Below are positions 26,796 through 37,073 of a DNA stretch of 64,000 bases, piece by piece. The notes under the pieces were generated by a model. It ran no database searches. It had not been told where the DNA came from and worked only from the letters and a program-made list of their open reading frames with translations. The position numbers and the translations under genes are program-made. The stretch comes from Gammaproteobacteria bacterium (ex Lamellibrachia satsuma) (GTDB taxonomy: Bacteria > Pseudomonadota > Gammaproteobacteria > Chromatiales > Chromatiaceae), in NCBI GenBank assembly GCA_019623805.1, contig CP053680.1, forward strand, positions 1,714,001 to 1,778,000, written 5' to 3'. Position 1 is the first letter of the stretch. Each line of letters starts with the position of its first letter.

Positions 26796-26836
26796 TTGTT
26801 GGGTTGCGGCCCAAAAGAGAGCCTAACCCAACCTAC
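26796..26836. repeat. Palindromic TTGGGTT...AACCCAA intergenic repeat
   Basis: TGTTGGGTTGCGGC and GAGCCTAACCCAACCTA form an imperfect hairpin downstream of the broken gene. The pattern GTTGGGTT.(about 18).AACCCAAC is a common mobile-like intergenic palindrome in gammaproteobacteria. It differs in sequence from the GTAGGC-type repeat after lon and uvrA. Confidence 0.6.
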
Positions 26837-26893
26837 CCAGGCGGGTTGTCATCCCGGACAGGTCTGCTTTATCGAATGGGCAAGCCGCCAGTA

Positions 26894-26918
26894 ACAAAAG
26901 CCCGCGAAAAGCGGGCCC
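26894..26918 (-). terminator. Rho-independent terminator of ssb
   Basis: On the minus strand: GGGCCCGC-TTTTC-GCGGGC followed by TTTTGTTA. A GC-rich stem with a T-run 17 bases past the ssb stop codon, a textbook intrinsic terminator. Confidence 0.9.
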
Positions 26919-26934
26919 TGTGACAGTTTATGTT

Positions 26935-27399
26935 TTAGAACGGAATATCGTCATCAAAATCATTATCGGGCATCGGCGCAGCTGCAGGCGCGGATGCTTG
27001 CGGCTGCGACGGGGCCGACCGTTGTGGTGCAGGTGCGCTATCGAAAGAGGCACTGCCACCACCCCGGCTGTCGAGCATCTGCATCTCGCTGGCCACAATC
27101 TCTGTGGTATAGCGATCCTGACCATCCTGCCCCTGCCACTTACGGGTACGCAGACTGCCTTCGATATAGACCTTGGAGCCCTTTTTCAGATACTCGCCCA
27201 TGATCTCACCAAGGCGGTTGAAGCCTACCACGCGATGCCACTCGGTTCTCTCCTGCTGCTGGCCTGTACTCTTGTCTTTCCAGCTTTCGGACGTTGCCAC
27301 TGTGACATTGGTAACAGCTCCACCACTAGGCATGTAACGGGTCTCGGGGTCTTTACCCAGATTGCCGATCAGGATTACTTTGTTGATTCCTCTTGCCAT
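26935..27399 (-). CDS. ssb: Single-stranded DNA-binding protein
   Basis: Coats single-stranded DNA in replication, repair and recombination. 154 residues: an OB-fold (1-110) starting [19 protein letters not shown] with [15 protein letters not shown], then a flexible Gly/Pro/Gln-rich linker and the acidic tip [10 protein letters not shown] that binds partner proteins. A strong TAAGGAGG ribosome site precedes the ATG. The order uvrA - MFS gene - ssb is widespread in gammaproteobacteria. A terminator follows directly. Confidence 0.97.
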   Translation of the reverse strand: MARGINKVILIGNLGKDPETRYMPSGGAVTNVTVATSESWKDKSTGQQQERTEWHRVVGFNRLGEIMGEYLKKGSKVYIEGSLRTRKWQGQDGQDRYTTEIVASEMQMLDSRGGGSASFDSAPAPQRSAPSQPQASAPAAAPMPDNDFDDDIPF

Positions 27400-27515
27400 T
27401 TTTCCTCCTTAGACTCCAAGATTTGCAGCTTCCCTGCCTGTGGAGCGCTGTATAAATTTGATGGGTTCAACTCCCCTGCTCCAAAAAAACAGGGGTGGGG
27501 TCTAGAATAACTGAT

Positions 27516-28901
27516 TTATGCCTCAGAGACACAATAGGGATCCAGCGTAGATTCATCAAATAAGGCCAAATCCACTTTCAGATAGGCGATACCATCCTCG
27601 ACGATGACAACTGCCTGAGACACGCCATCAACCTCGGTCAGCTTTCCTTCGAGCAGGCTGGCCTGTTGTAGATCCATACTGCCGACCGGCAGGAGGAAGT
27701 TGCTGAGCTGCTTCGGGTCGCTCATGCCCCGCGCGATCAATAGCCAGAGCAGGGCAACCCCACCACAGAAGAGGAAGACCCCTTCAATACCGAACCGAGT
27801 ATGCACCCAGCCACCCAGCAAGCCACCACCGAAAGCGCCGATGAACTGGGAACTGGAGTAGACACCCATCGCCGTGCCTTTGCGCTCACCCGGCGCCATC
27901 TTGGCGATAAGAGATGGCAGCGTCGCCTCCAGCAGGTTGAACGCGGTAAAGAAGACCAGCAGCCCCACTGCCATGCCGATCAGACTGCTCTTGAGAAGAT
28001 AGAGTCCGAACAGGGACAGCATCAGCGCCGCAACGGCACCGATGAATACAGATTTCATCCGCTGCTTGCTCTCTGCGGCAATGATAAAGGGGACCATCGC
28101 CCCCATGGCCAGCAACATCACCGGCAGATAGACTATCCAGTGACTCTCACTGACCAACCCAAGATCGCGCAGGACCAGCGGATAGGCCAGGAACAGCGCG
28201 GTAAGAATCATATGGAGGGCAAAGATACCAAAATCGAGGCGTAACAGTTCCGGCTCCGCCAGCACCTTGCCAAACTGCCCCGGCACGGCCTCTGCATCGC
28301 GATGAAACACGCTCTTCGCCGGTGTCGGTACCACAAACAAAACCACCAAAATCCCGCTCAGGGCAAGCCCGGCAGTCAACCAGAAGATACCTGGGACGCC
28401 GATCCAGCTGTTGAGCACGGGTCCCAACACCAGGGATACCGCAAAGGCGAAACCGATGCTCATGCCGATAATCGCCATGATGCGCAGGCGCCGCTGCTCG
28501 CGGCTGAGATCAGCGGCCAGCGCCATGATAACCGCAGCTATCGCCCCGCCACCCTGCAGGGCGCGTCCAAGAATGATGCCCCAAATATCATCGGCAGATG
28601 CAGCCACCACGCTGCCAAACGCGAATATCAGCAGGCCGGCGATGATCACAGGTTTACGACCGACGCGATCGGAAAGCATGCCGAAGGGAATCTGCAACAC
28701 AGCCTGGGTCAGACCATAAACACCAATGGCCACACCAACCAGCAAGGGGGTCACATCTGCCAAATCTTCGGCGTAGAGGGCAAAAACCGGCAGAATCAAA
28801 AACAGACCCAGCATGCGCAGGGAAAATATTCCTGCCAGAGAAAAGGCTGCACGCCGCTCAACCGGGTTCAGGCCCGATGCACCATCCCCTGCTTTTGTCA
28901 T
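27516..28901 (-). CDS. YajR-like MFS transporter with C-terminal ferredoxin-like domain
   Basis: Drug/proton-antiporter-type MFS protein with 12 membrane helices (about 20-395) and a cytoplasmic C-terminal tail (about 400-461, [20 protein letters not shown]) that resembles the YAM domain of E. coli YajR. Motif A is [15 protein letters not shown] chose ATG 28899-28901 ([17 protein letters not shown]), giving 461 residues; the open frame extends 50 codons further upstream into the uvrA promoter region and lacks MFS-like sequence there. It is divergent from uvrA. The substrate is unknown. Confidence 0.9.
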   Translation of the reverse strand: MTKAGDGASGLNPVERRAAFSLAGIFSLRMLGLFLILPVFALYAEDLADVTPLLVGVAIGVYGLTQAVLQIPFGMLSDRVGRKPVIIAGLLIFAFGSVVAASADDIWGIILGRALQGGGAIAAVIMALAADLSREQRRLRIMAIIGMSIGFAFAVSLVLGPVLNSWIGVPGIFWLTAGLALSGILVVLFVVPTPAKSVFHRDAEAVPGQFGKVLAEPELLRLDFGIFALHMILTALFLAYPLVLRDLGLVSESHWIVYLPVMLLAMGAMVPFIIAAESKQRMKSVFIGAVAALMLSLFGLYLLKSSLIGMAVGLLVFFTAFNLLEATLPSLIAKMAPGERKGTAMGVYSSSQFIGAFGGGLLGGWVHTRFGIEGVFLFCGGVALLWLLIARGMSDPKQLSNFLLPVGSMDLQQASLLEGKLTEVDGVSQAVVIVEDGIAYLKVDLALFDESTLDPYCVSEA

Positions 28902-28913
28902 AACTGATCCACT

Positions 28914-28943
28914 TTGCCACTCACTAAAAAGAGCGCGTATAGT
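28914..28943 (+). promoter_or_regulatory. Probable uvrA promoter
   Basis: TTGCCA (28914-28919), an 18-base spacer, then TATAGT (28938-28943), about 72 bases before uvrA. I did not find a convincing LexA box in the uvrA/MFS gap. It overlaps the 5' leader of the divergent MFS gene. Confidence 0.45.
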
Positions 28944-29015
28944 AGCAGGTTCGCCCAAATAGATGCACACCGCTGAAAATGCGGTTTTACGGGCCTCAGA
29001 GCCGCGAAACAAAAG

Positions 29016-31844
29016 ATGGAAACAATCCGAATTCGTGGGGCCCGTACCCACAACCTGCAGAATATCGACCTCGATCTGCCCCGTGACAAGCTGATCGTCA
29101 TCACCGGTTTGTCTGGTTCCGGTAAATCATCCCTGGCCTTCGATACCATCTACGCCGAGGGCCAACGACGTTATGTGGAATCACTCTCTGCCTACGCACG
29201 GCAATTTCTGTCGCTGATGGAAAAGCCCGATGTGGACCATATCGAGGGACTTTCACCGGCCATCTCCATCGAGCAGAAGACCACCTCTCACAACCCGCGC
29301 TCCACCGTCGGAACCATTACCGAGATCTACGACTATTTGCGTCTGCTGTTTGCCCGCGCCGGCACCCCACGCTGCCCGCAACACGATAGCGTGCTCGAAG
29401 CACAGACGGTCAGCCAGATGGTGGACCAGGCGCTTTCCCTGCCTGAAGGCAGCCGCCTGCTGTTGTTGGCTCCGGTAATTTCCGAGCGCAAGGGGGAGCA
29501 CCACAAGCTGCTGCAGGAGATGCATGCCCAGGGTTTTATCCGCGCCCGTATCGATGGCGAGATCTTTGAGCTTGATGAACCACCGGTGCTGGAGCTCAAC
29601 AAGAAACACAACATTGAAATCGTAGTGGATCGTTTCAAAGTGCGCCTCGATCTGGCAAACCGGCTTGCAGAGTCCTTTGAGACCGCACTCCATCTCTCCG
29701 ACGGCCTTGCCCGGATCGCCTGGATGGATGAGAGCGGCGAAGAACTGGTCTTCTCCTCCCGCTTCGCCTGCCCACAGTGCGGCTATAGCCTGCCGGAACT
29801 GGAGCCCCGTCTCTTCTCCTTCAACAACCCGGTGGGGGCATGTCCCACCTGCGACGGCCTGGGAGTAGAGCAGTTTTTTGACCCGGAGAAGGCGGTCGCC
29901 CACCCCGAACTCCCTCTGGCTGGCGGTGCTGTGCGGGGCTGGGACCGCCGCAACGCCTACTACTTCCAGATGATCACCTCTCTGGGCCGCCACTACGATT
30001 TTGATCCCGAAACACCCTGGGAGGAGCTGCCGGAAAAGACACGCAGAGTTATTCTCTACGGCAGCAAGCGGGAGTCCATCAAGTTCAGCTACTTCAATGA
30101 ACGGGGCCGCTCCACCACCAAGACCCACCCCTTCGAAGGTATCATCCGCAACATGGAACGCCGCTATCGGGAGACCGAATCCAACGCGGTGCGCGAGGAG
30201 CTTGCACGCTATATATCAAGCCAATCCTGCCCTGAGTGTGGCGGTACGCGTCTCAATGAAGCAGCCCGTCACATCTTTATCCTGGATCAAAATCTGCCGA
30301 GATTGACAGCACTACCCATAGGCAAGGCTCTCGGTTTCTTCTCTACTCTGGAACTTCCCGGCAAGCGAGGAAAGATCGCTTCCAAAATAGTGAGTGAGAT
30401 AGAGCAACGACTCAGTTTTCTGGCCAATGTGGGCCTCGACTATCTGACCCTCGACCGCAGTGCAGAAACGCTCTCCGGCGGGGAAGCGCAACGCATCCGT
30501 CTCGCAAGCCAGATCGGCGCAGGCCTCGTGGGTGTCATGTATGTTTTGGATGAACCCTCTATCGGCTTGCATCAGCGGGACAATGAACGTCTGCTGAAAA
30601 CGCTCAACTATCTGCGTGATCTGGGCAACACCGTCATCGTTGTTGAACATGACGAAGAGGCGATCCACATGGCCGATCACGTGGTAGACATCGGACCCGG
30701 TGCCGGGGTGCATGGAGGCCGAATCATTGCTGAAGGCACGGCAGCACAGATCACAGAAAACACCGAATCACTCACCGGCCAATATCTTGCCGGTGTAAAG
30801 TCGATAGCGATTCCTGACTCACGCACACCCAGCGATCCCGAGCGGCAACTTCAGGTAACCGGAGCACGCAGTAACAACTTGAAGTCGGTCGATCTCTCCA
30901 TCCCGGTCGGCACCTTTTGTTGTGTCACAGGGGTCTCCGGCTCCGGCAAGTCGACCCTGGTCAACGACACCCTGTACCCTGTCTGCGCTGCCGTTTTAAA
31001 CGGGGCCAACACATCCCCGGCACCACACGACGAGGTGCTTGGCCTAGACCTCTTCGACAAAGTGGTGGATATCGACCAGAGTCCTATTGGGCGCACTCCC
31101 CGCTCTAATCCAGCCACCTACACCGGCCTCTTCACCCCGATCCGTGAACTCTTTGCCGGCACTCCTGAATCCCGCGCGCGCGGCTATTCACCAGGACGCT
31201 TCAGTTTCAACGTCAAAGGAGGGCGCTGTGAAGCCTGCAGAGGCGATGGCGTCACCAAGGTGGAGATGCACTTTCTGCCCGATATCTATGTGCAGTGTGA
31301 TATCTGCAAAGGAAAGCGGTACAACCGCGAGACCCTTGAAGTCAAATACAAGGGAAAGACTGTCGACCAAGTGTTGAACATGACTGTGGAGATGGCACTT
31401 GAGTTCTTCGACGCAGTCCCGTCCCTCAAGAGAAAATTGCAGACTCTGATGGATGTCGGCCTCTCTTATATCTCATTGGGACAAAACGCTACCACACTCT
31501 CCGGCGGTGAGGCACAACGGGTCAAGCTCTCCCGTGAGCTATCGAAACGCGATACCGGCAATACGCTCTACATCCTTGATGAACCGACAACCGGGCTCCA
31601 TTTTCATGACGTAAAACACCTGCTGGAAGTGCTCCACCGCCTACGTGACCACGGCAACACCGTAATAGTCATCGAACACAATCTCGACGTCATCAAGACT
31701 GCCGACTGGGTTATCGACTTGGGACCGGAAGGGGGGGATAAAGGCGGTGAGATTATTGCGACCGGAACCCCGGAATCCGTGGCGAGTATAGCCGCATCCC
31801 ATACCGGCCGCTATCTGAAACCATTGCTTGAGCGAAAACGGTAG
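29016..31844 (+). CDS. uvrA: Excinuclease ABC subunit A
   Basis: Damage-recognition ATPase of nucleotide excision repair; works as a dimer with UvrB. 942 residues, full length. Two ABC modules: Walker [10 protein letters not shown] (about 31-39) and GVSGSGKST (about 640-648), signatures [13 protein letters not shown] and [15 protein letters not shown]. Zinc fingers are CPQC...CPTC (about 252-281) and CEAC...CDIC (about 740-767). All motifs are intact. Its stop codon TAG (31842-31844) lies inside a palindromic repeat. It is convergent with the DUF62 gene, with an IS630 copy between them. Confidence 0.98.
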   Translation: METIRIRGARTHNLQNIDLDLPRDKLIVITGLSGSGKSSLAFDTIYAEGQRRYVESLSAYARQFLSLMEKPDVDHIEGLSPAISIEQKTTSHNPRSTVGTITEIYDYLRLLFARAGTPRCPQHDSVLEAQTVSQMVDQALSLPEGSRLLLLAPVISERKGEHHKLLQEMHAQGFIRARIDGEIFELDEPPVLELNKKHNIEIVVDRFKVRLDLANRLAESFETALHLSDGLARIAWMDESGEELVFSSRFACPQCGYSLPELEPRLFSFNNPVGACPTCDGLGVEQFFDPEKAVAHPELPLAGGAVRGWDRRNAYYFQMITSLGRHYDFDPETPWEELPEKTRRVILYGSKRESIKFSYFNERGRSTTKTHPFEGIIRNMERRYRETESNAVREELARYISSQSCPECGGTRLNEAARHIFILDQNLPRLTALPIGKALGFFSTLELPGKRGKIASKIVSEIEQRLSFLANVGLDYLTLDRSAETLSGGEAQRIRLASQIGAGLVGVMYVLDEPSIGLHQRDNERLLKTLNYLRDLGNTVIVVEHDEEAIHMADHVVDIGPGAGVHGGRIIAEGTAAQITENTESLTGQYLAGVKSIAIPDSRTPSDPERQLQVTGARSNNLKSVDLSIPVGTFCCVTGVSGSGKSTLVNDTLYPVCAAVLNGANTSPAPHDEVLGLDLFDKVVDIDQSPIGRTPRSNPATYTGLFTPIRELFAGTPESRARGYSPGRFSFNVKGGRCEACRGDGVTKVEMHFLPDIYVQCDICKGKRYNRETLEVKYKGKTVDQVLNMTVEMALEFFDAVPSLKRKLQTLMDVGLSYISLGQNATTLSGGEAQRVKLSRELSKRDTGNTLYILDEPTTGLHFHDVKHLLEVLHRLRDHGNTVIVIEHNLDVIKTADWVIDLGPEGGDKGGEIIATGTPESVASIAASHTGRYLKPLLERKR

Positions 31845-31906
31845 GCCGGTTCAAGTGCAACCGAACCGGCAACTTTTGCCCGATCCGCTACACTTGATCA
31901 GGCACA
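31841..31906. repeat. Palindromic intergenic repeat, copy 2 (about 66 bases)
   Basis: GTAGGCCGGTTCAAGTGCAA ... CGATCCGCTACACTTGATCAGGCAC is the same inverted design as 23291-23383 with a shorter loop. It overlaps the uvrA stop codon. IS630 copy 2 is inserted at its right edge, where the full-length copy would read GCCTAC. Confidence 0.72.
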
Positions 31907-31907
31907 C

Positions 31908-33051
31908 TAGTGGGCCATGCGTAAAATAATGTAACTAAAACGTTAACGGTGTAAAATATGGAATGCGTTTACCTAAGACATTTCAGATTACTGATAAAGC
32001 CGCTGGGATTTTAAAAGAGTGGTGCCGATCAACAACCCTTCCTCATGGCCAGATCATGAGAGCCAAGATTATTTTACAACTCAGTGAAGGGATGACACCG
32101 ATGGAAGTTGCAACTGCCCAAAGGACATCAGCGAAGACAGTGCACCGCTGGCGAAATCGATTTGAGGCCGAAGGCGTTGATGGACTACTTGAAAGAGTCC
32201 GTTGCGGACGTCCTACGGTCATAGACAAGGCGACTGTCGACAAAGTTCTATTTCTGACCACAAAAAGAATTCCACAGGAATCTACACATTGGAGCATCGA
32301 GTTAATGTCTCGATACGCAGAAGTGACACCTTGGCAGGTTCGTCAGATCTGGAAGGCTGCAGATCTGCGTCCACACCGGCTGAAAACGTTTAAGATCAGT
32401 AATGATCCTGAGTTCGCTGATAAAGTCATTGATATTGTCGGTCTGTATATGAATCCTCCTGAGAATGCAGTTATTCTCAGCGTGGATGAGAAGACGCAGA
32501 TTCAGGCATTGGATCGTACCCAACCTGGACTACCATTGAATCCGAGCCGGATCGGCAGTCGCACTCATGATTACAAAAGACACGGCACCACCAGTCTTTA
32601 TGCTGCATTTAACACACTGACTGGAAAAGTGATTGGCAAAGTTTCGGATCGAACGAACAGCAAAAAATTTCTATCTTTTCTGAAACTACTTGATAGACGC
32701 ACGCGTGCAGACCGAGAATTGCACATCATTATGGATAATCTGAGTGCTCACAAGACAGAGGCTGTTCGAGAATGGGTGGCCTCCCGACCGCGCATCCACC
32801 TTCATTTTACGCCAACCAGTTCATCATGGCTCAATGCCGTGGAAGGCTGGTTCTCGCAACTTGAGCGACGTGCGTTATACCGAGGGGTGTTCACCAGCGT
32901 TCCAGAACTAAAGACTGAGTTGGAGCGGTTCATCAAGGTTCATAACAGGGAGAGCGCAAAACCCTTTAAATGGACTAAACCTGCCAGCCACATTCTGGCG
33001 GCTGTTGGGCGTGCAAAGAAATCATTACAGAATTAACCGCATGTCCCACTA
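31908..33051 (+). mobile_element. IS630-superfamily element, copy 2
   Basis: Same 1144-base length and ends as 12580-13723, bounded by TA at 31908-31909 and 33050-33051. It lies between the 3' ends of uvrA and the DUF62 gene, and removed the last codons of the latter. Near-identity of the two copies indicates recent transposition. Confidence 0.93.
31963..33036 (+). CDS. IS630-family transposase (copy 2)
   Basis: 357 residues, same protein as the copy at 12635-13708 apart from Ile for Thr in VRQIWKAAD. HTH and DDE residues are as in copy 1 (VDEKTQIQ, MDNLSAHK, NAVEGWFSQLE). Intact. Its 3' end overlaps by a few bases the IS-derived tail of the minus-strand DUF62 frame. Confidence 0.94.
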   Translation: MRLPKTFQITDKAAGILKEWCRSTTLPHGQIMRAKIILQLSEGMTPMEVATAQRTSAKTVHRWRNRFEAEGVDGLLERVRCGRPTVIDKATVDKVLFLTTKRIPQESTHWSIELMSRYAEVTPWQVRQIWKAADLRPHRLKTFKISNDPEFADKVIDIVGLYMNPPENAVILSVDEKTQIQALDRTQPGLPLNPSRIGSRTHDYKRHGTTSLYAAFNTLTGKVIGKVSDRTNSKKFLSFLKLLDRRTRADRELHIIMDNLSAHKTEAVREWVASRPRIHLHFTPTSSSWLNAVEGWFSQLERRALYRGVFTSVPELKTELERFIKVHNRESAKPFKWTKPASHILAAVGRAKKSLQN

Positions 33052-33788
33052 GGGCCTGTGATTGCTATCGGATCACCAAGCCCAGCATTAAAGCGCTCCC
33101 GGGCACTACCTTGATTGACCGCAATCTCAATTAATCCCATTGAATTCACATACCAGAACAGCTCTCCCGGCGGGCATTCACTAAAGATCGATCCAGCGTT
33201 GATTCTCTGATTTTCCAGCACAATAACTGAAGCCTCGTCGACAGCAGCAGCACGCATGCCGGTAACCAAGTTACCAAAGCCATCAATATAGATAATTTTT
33301 GGCAGGTCGTCCGGAAGTCCGCAACCCATTATCTGAGTATTCGTCAGGGAGTCTCCCTGAACTGATTCACCATCGACAATTTTCGCAGCCACTGGTGCAA
33401 AGAGGTCTCTTCCATGGAAACTATTGGAGAGCACCTTTGGTCGCCAGGTTATCGACCTGATTCTGCATTGGGATGCCCTGCGCACAACCAGCGCAAGCAG
33501 GCCATTATCCGGCCCCACATACCATTTTCCATCTGCCTCCACCATGAGCGGCAGACGACTGCCACCTACTCCTGGATCGACTACACAAACAAACACCGTT
33601 GCAACGGGAAAGTGATCCGTTAATCTTGGGATGAGATAAGCTGAAAGTTCAGGAGTGAACCGTGGCAGGTCGGAGATCAGATCGACAATGCGGGATTGCT
33701 CTGAATGCTGCAGGATTGCGGCATGCATCTGTCCGGTATAGGGACCGGTCACACCAAAGTCGGTAAGTGTGGCAATAAGCTTAGGCAC
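33033..33788 (-). CDS. SAM hydrolase / DUF62 (chlorinase-fluorinase family), 3' end cut by IS
   Basis: Family members hydrolyse SAM to adenosine and methionine, while relatives chlorinate or fluorinate it. Signatures are LIATLTDFGVTGPYTGQMHA at the start, VVDPGVGG, and VGPDNGLLALV. IDGFGNLVTG in the second half fits the C-terminal domain. Frame length is 251 residues, starting with GTG (33786-33788). The final residues (SGTCG and stop) are encoded by the right end of IS630 copy 2, so a few native C-terminal residues were lost after DPIAITGP. It lies behind the rplQ terminator without a visible promoter or ribosome site, so expression may be low. Confidence 0.85.
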   Translation of the reverse strand: MPKLIATLTDFGVTGPYTGQMHAAILQHSEQSRIVDLISDLPRFTPELSAYLIPRLTDHFPVATVFVCVVDPGVGGSRLPLMVEADGKWYVGPDNGLLALVVRRASQCRIRSITWRPKVLSNSFHGRDLFAPVAAKIVDGESVQGDSLTNTQIMGCGLPDDLPKIIYIDGFGNLVTGMRAAAVDEASVIVLENQRINAGSIFSECPPGELFWYVNSMGLIEIAVNQGSARERFNAGLGDPIAITGPSGTCG

Positions 33789-33803
33789 TGTGGGACGGCA
33801 GGC

Positions 33804-33838
33804 AATAAAAAAGCCGGGTTAAACCCGGCTTTTTTATT
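33804..33838 (-). terminator. Strong bidirectional terminator after rplQ
   Basis: AATAAAAAAGCCGGGTT and its exact complement AACCCGGCTTTTTTATT flank a tiny loop: a GC stem with A/T runs on both sides. It overlaps the rplQ stop codon and ends the ribosomal protein superoperon. Confidence 0.95.
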
Positions 33839-34226
33839 AATCTTCGCTTTCGCTCGATTCTTCTTCAACAGGCCTGTCGACAAGCTCGACAAATGCCATC
33901 GGCGCTTTGTCACCATCACGATAGCCACATTTAAGGATACGCAGATAACCACCTGGACGATCCTTGTAACGCGGACCAAGGTCAGTGAACAGTTTGCCTA
34001 CCGCAGCATCGTCACGCAGGCGCGCGAATGCAAGGCGGCGTTTGGCAACGCTATCACTCTTGGACATGGTGATAAGAGGCTCGGCTACACGGCGCAATTC
34101 TTTTGCCTTGGGCAGAGTGGTTTTGATCAACTCCTGGTTGATCAATGAAACAGTCATGTTGCGAAACATCGCCTGGCGATGACTGCTGTTACGGTTCAAT
34201 TGCCGTCCGGATTTGCGATGACGCAT
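33837..34226 (-). CDS. rplQ: 50S ribosomal protein L17
   Basis: 129 residues, [20 protein letters not shown] typical of L17, which lies near the peptide exit tunnel. It is the last gene of the alpha operon after rpoA. The C-terminal tail is acidic (EESSESED). The terminator overlaps its stop codon. Confidence 0.97.
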   Translation of the reverse strand: MRHRKSGRQLNRNSSHRQAMFRNMTVSLINQELIKTTLPKAKELRRVAEPLITMSKSDSVAKRRLAFARLRDDAAVGKLFTDLGPRYKDRPGGYLRILKCGYRDGDKAPMAFVELVDRPVEEESSESED

Positions 34227-34275
34227 GGATCGACTTCCCTAAAATCTAAAAGTTAATGAATTCGGTGTTAGCTGA

Positions 34276-35274
34276 TCAGTGTACAAACTGATCATCGATG
34301 CCTTCCGGCGGCCAACGCTCGAGGCGCATGCCAAGAGAGAGTCCGCGGCGGGCGAGGACATCCTTGATCTCTGTAAGAGATTTTTTGCCAAGATTTGGCG
34401 TCTTGAGAAGCTCGACTTCCGTACGCTGAATCAGATCGCCGATCAGGAAGATGTTCTCAGCCTTCAAGCAATTTGCCGAACGAACGGTGAGTTCGAGATC
34501 ATCCACCGGACGCAGCAGGATCGGATCGATTGCCGGCTCTTCAGGTTCGGCAGTCGCCTCGGCAGCTTCGGCCTGCAGGTCAACAAACACAGAAAGCTGG
34601 TCGCGCAAGATGTTTGCTGAACGACGAATCGCCTCTTCCGGATCGATTGTACCGTTGGTTTCCAGCTCGATAACCAGACGATCCAGATTGGTACGCTGTT
34701 CTACACGTGCAGCTTCAACTGAATAGGCGACACTACGCACAGGACTGAATGAGGCATCGACCTGTAACATGCCGATAGGGCGATCATCTCCAGCGGCACC
34801 CTGACGGATGGCGGCGGGCTGATAGCCACGACCACGCTTAACCTGCAGTGTCATGTTGATCTCGCCCGACTTGGTCAGGTTAGCAATCACATGATCCGGA
34901 TTTGAAACCTCAACATCATGGTCAAGCGTAATGTCGCTTGCCAACACAGGTCCGGGGCCTTTTTTCTGAAGTTTCAGGGTAGCCTCTTCACGTGTGTGCA
35001 TCACCAGGGCAACCTGCTTAAGATTCAGAAGGATATCCAGCACATCTTCTTGCACACCTTCAATCGTGGTGTACTCGTGCAGGACCTCCTGGATCTCAAC
35101 GTCAGTAATCGCAGAGCCCGGCATAGAGGAGAGCAGGATCCGGCGCAGCGCATTACCCAATGTATGACCAAACCCTCTTTCCAAAGGCTCCAAAGTCACT
35201 TTTGCATGGGTCTCGCTGATCGGCTGCACATTCACAATGCGCGGCTTGAGAAACTCCGTAACGCTTTCAGTCAT
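34276..35274 (-). CDS. rpoA: RNA polymerase subunit alpha
   Basis: 332 residues. N-terminal dimerisation domain with [23 protein letters not shown] split by normal spacing (about 30-50), a linker, and the C-terminal DNA/activator-binding domain (about 250-325) with [19 protein letters not shown] and [16 protein letters not shown]. It starts beta and beta-prime assembly and contacts UP elements. Lies in the alpha operon between rpsD and rplQ. Confidence 0.98.
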   Translation of the reverse strand: MTESVTEFLKPRIVNVQPISETHAKVTLEPLERGFGHTLGNALRRILLSSMPGSAITDVEIQEVLHEYTTIEGVQEDVLDILLNLKQVALVMHTREEATLKLQKKGPGPVLASDITLDHDVEVSNPDHVIANLTKSGEINMTLQVKRGRGYQPAAIRQGAAGDDRPIGMLQVDASFSPVRSVAYSVEAARVEQRTNLDRLVIELETNGTIDPEEAIRRSANILRDQLSVFVDLQAEAAEATAEPEEPAIDPILLRPVDDLELTVRSANCLKAENIFLIGDLIQRTEVELLKTPNLGKKSLTEIKDVLARRGLSLGMRLERWPPEGIDDQFVH

Positions 35275-35295
35275 GAATCTTCCTCTCGACAGACC

Positions 35296-35916
35296 TTACT
35301 TGGAGTACAATTCAACGACGAGTTGTTCGTTGATTTCTGCAGACAGATCTGCACGGTCGGGTACTCGTTTGAAGGTTCCCTTCATCCCTTTCGGATCGAC
35401 CTCAACCCAGTCAGCAAAACCATACTGCTCCGCTAATGCGAGCGCACCCTGGATGCGTACCTGTTTTTTGGCCTTTTCACGAATCGTTATCTCGTCGTCG
35501 GCAGCTACCTGGTAGGAAGCAACATTAACGATCCTGCCATTAACCTCAATCGCCTTATGGCTGACGAGCTGACGCGCTTCGGAGCGAGTTGAGCCGAAGC
35601 CCATGCGGTAGATGACGTTATCGAGACGACACTCTAGAAGTTGCAGCAGGTTCTCACCGGTTGCACCCTTCTGCTGCGCAGCAGCCTTATAATAGTTGCG
35701 AAACTGACGCTCCATCACACCGTAGATGCGACGTACTTTCTGTTTTTCGCGCAATTGCAGACCGTAGTCAGAGACACGACGACGACGGTCGCCACTCTGG
35801 CCCGGAACCTTCTCCATGTTACACTTGGAGTCTAAGGAACGGACGCGGCTCTTCAGGAACAGATCTGTTCCTTCGCGGCGACTCAATTTACATTTGGGAC
35901 CAATGTACCTTGCCAT
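35296..35916 (-). CDS. rpsD: 30S ribosomal protein S4
   Basis: 206 residues, [16 protein letters not shown] typical. It nucleates 16S 5'-domain assembly and in E. coli represses the alpha operon. The S4 RNA-binding domain is at about 96-160 ([20 protein letters not shown]). Located between rpsK and rpoA. Confidence 0.98.
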   Translation of the reverse strand: MARYIGPKCKLSRREGTDLFLKSRVRSLDSKCNMEKVPGQSGDRRRRVSDYGLQLREKQKVRRIYGVMERQFRNYYKAAAQQKGATGENLLQLLECRLDNVIYRMGFGSTRSEARQLVSHKAIEVNGRIVNVASYQVAADDEITIREKAKKQVRIQGALALAEQYGFADWVEVDPKGMKGTFKRVPDRADLSAEINEQLVVELYSK

Positions 35917-35931
35917 GATACGACTCCAGAA

Positions 35932-36321
35932 TCAGACCCGGCGCTTCTTAGGAGGCCGGCAACCGTTATGCGGTATAGGGGTTACGTCGGAGATGCTGGT
36001 AATCTTGAATCCAGCATTGTTCAAAGCACGCACGGCAGACTCGCGACCAGGACCAGGACCTTTGACGTTGACGTCAAGATTTTTTAATCCAAATTCCTTG
36101 ACCATCTGACCTGCACGATCTGCTGCAACCTGCGCAGCAAATGGAGTGCTCTTGCGTGAACCACGGAAACCGGAACCGCCGGCAGTGGCCCAACCCAGGG
36201 CGTTGCCCTGACGATCGGTAATGGTAATGATGGTGTTGTTAAACGACGCATGTACATGCGCGATGCCATCAGTAACGGTCTTTTTGACCTTCTTCTTGGA
36301 ACGGCCAGTTGGTTTTGCCAT
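35932..36321 (-). CDS. rpsK: 30S ribosomal protein S11
   Basis: 129 residues, platform protein of the small subunit. Motifs: [17 protein letters not shown] and [13 protein letters not shown], ending CRPPKKRRV as usual. Follows rpsM by 34 bases. Confidence 0.98.
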   Translation of the reverse strand: MAKPTGRSKKKVKKTVTDGIAHVHASFNNTIITITDRQGNALGWATAGGSGFRGSRKSTPFAAQVAADRAGQMVKEFGLKNLDVNVKGPGPGRESAVRALNNAGFKITSISDVTPIPHNGCRPPKKRRV

Positions 36322-36355
36322 TATCTGTTCCTGCGAACTCGTTTATGCGTAAATC

Positions 36356-36712
36356 TTAACGCTTGATCGGACGACGTGGACCTTTGCGGGTCCGCGCATT
36401 GGTCTTGGTACGCTGACCACGCAGCGGTAGACCACGACGATGACGGATGCCGCGATTACAACCTAGATCCATCAGACGCTTGATATTCATCGAAACCTCA
36501 CGACGCAGATCACCTTCTACTGTGATCTTGCCGATGATGGCACGAATTGCATCAACCTGATCCTCGCTCAACTCCTGGATCTTGATGGAAGGCTCAATAC
36601 CAACCTCTTTACAGATCTCTGCGGCGCGAGTATGACCAATGCCATAGATCGATGTCAGCGCAATAGCTGCGTGCTTCCGATCTGGAATGTTGACTCCTGC
36701 GATTCGAGCCAT
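36356..36712 (-). CDS. rpsM: 30S ribosomal protein S13
   Basis: 118 residues, head protein contacting tRNA and L5. Starts [20 protein letters not shown]-terminal basic tail [17 protein letters not shown]. First gene of the alpha group. The 108 bases between it and rpmJ could hold the S4-responsive leader known from E. coli, but I could not recognise its pseudoknot. Confidence 0.98.
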   Translation of the reverse strand: MARIAGVNIPDRKHAAIALTSIYGIGHTRAAEICKEVGIEPSIKIQELSEDQVDAIRAIIGKITVEGDLRREVSMNIKRLMDLGCNRGIRHRRGLPLRGQRTKTNARTRKGPRRPIKR

Positions 36713-36820
36713 TCTTTATTCTCCTGAACTTCTCAAGCGACTTTCGTTGAGCGTAAGCGGTCAATGGTACCCATCCGCGCTAAATAAATCAAGCGAGAAA
36801 TACCAATATACCTTATGATT

Positions 36821-36934
36821 TTAGCCTTGGCGCTGCTTGTGGCGGCCTTCTTTGCAGATGACCCGCACGACACCTTTGCGACGAACGATCTTGCAATTAC
36901 GGCAGATCTTTTTTACCGATGCACGTACTTTCAT
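36821..36934 (-). CDS. rpmJ: 50S ribosomal protein L36
   Basis: 37 residues ([20 protein letters not shown], then [17 protein letters not shown]), found by reading the minus strand between secY and rpsM. It is the zinc-binding form, with Cys at 11, 14 and 27 and His at 32. Stop codon TAA at 36821-36823. The position after secY is the classical end of the spc operon. Confidence 0.96.
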   Translation of the reverse strand: MKVRASVKKICRNCKIVRRKGVVRVICKEGRHKQRQG

Positions 36935-37073
36935 GAACCTGTCTCCAAAATCCCATTAGTGCAGGCTGGAAAAATCAAGCTGCACATGCCTGGCGGGGCT
37001 AACCTGCCAATTTAAACAAAAACTGCGAACCACCGTCACCAATCGCTGACAGATAGTTATGTAATCAATGATG

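Noticed and set aside
28971..28993. Attenuator in the uvrA leader (CACCGCTGAAAATGCGGTTTT)
   Set aside because: The stem is only about five pairs, too weak to claim.
36713..36820. S4-binding alpha-operon leader
   Set aside because: The gap has the right place and length, but I could not find the known pseudoknot pairing.
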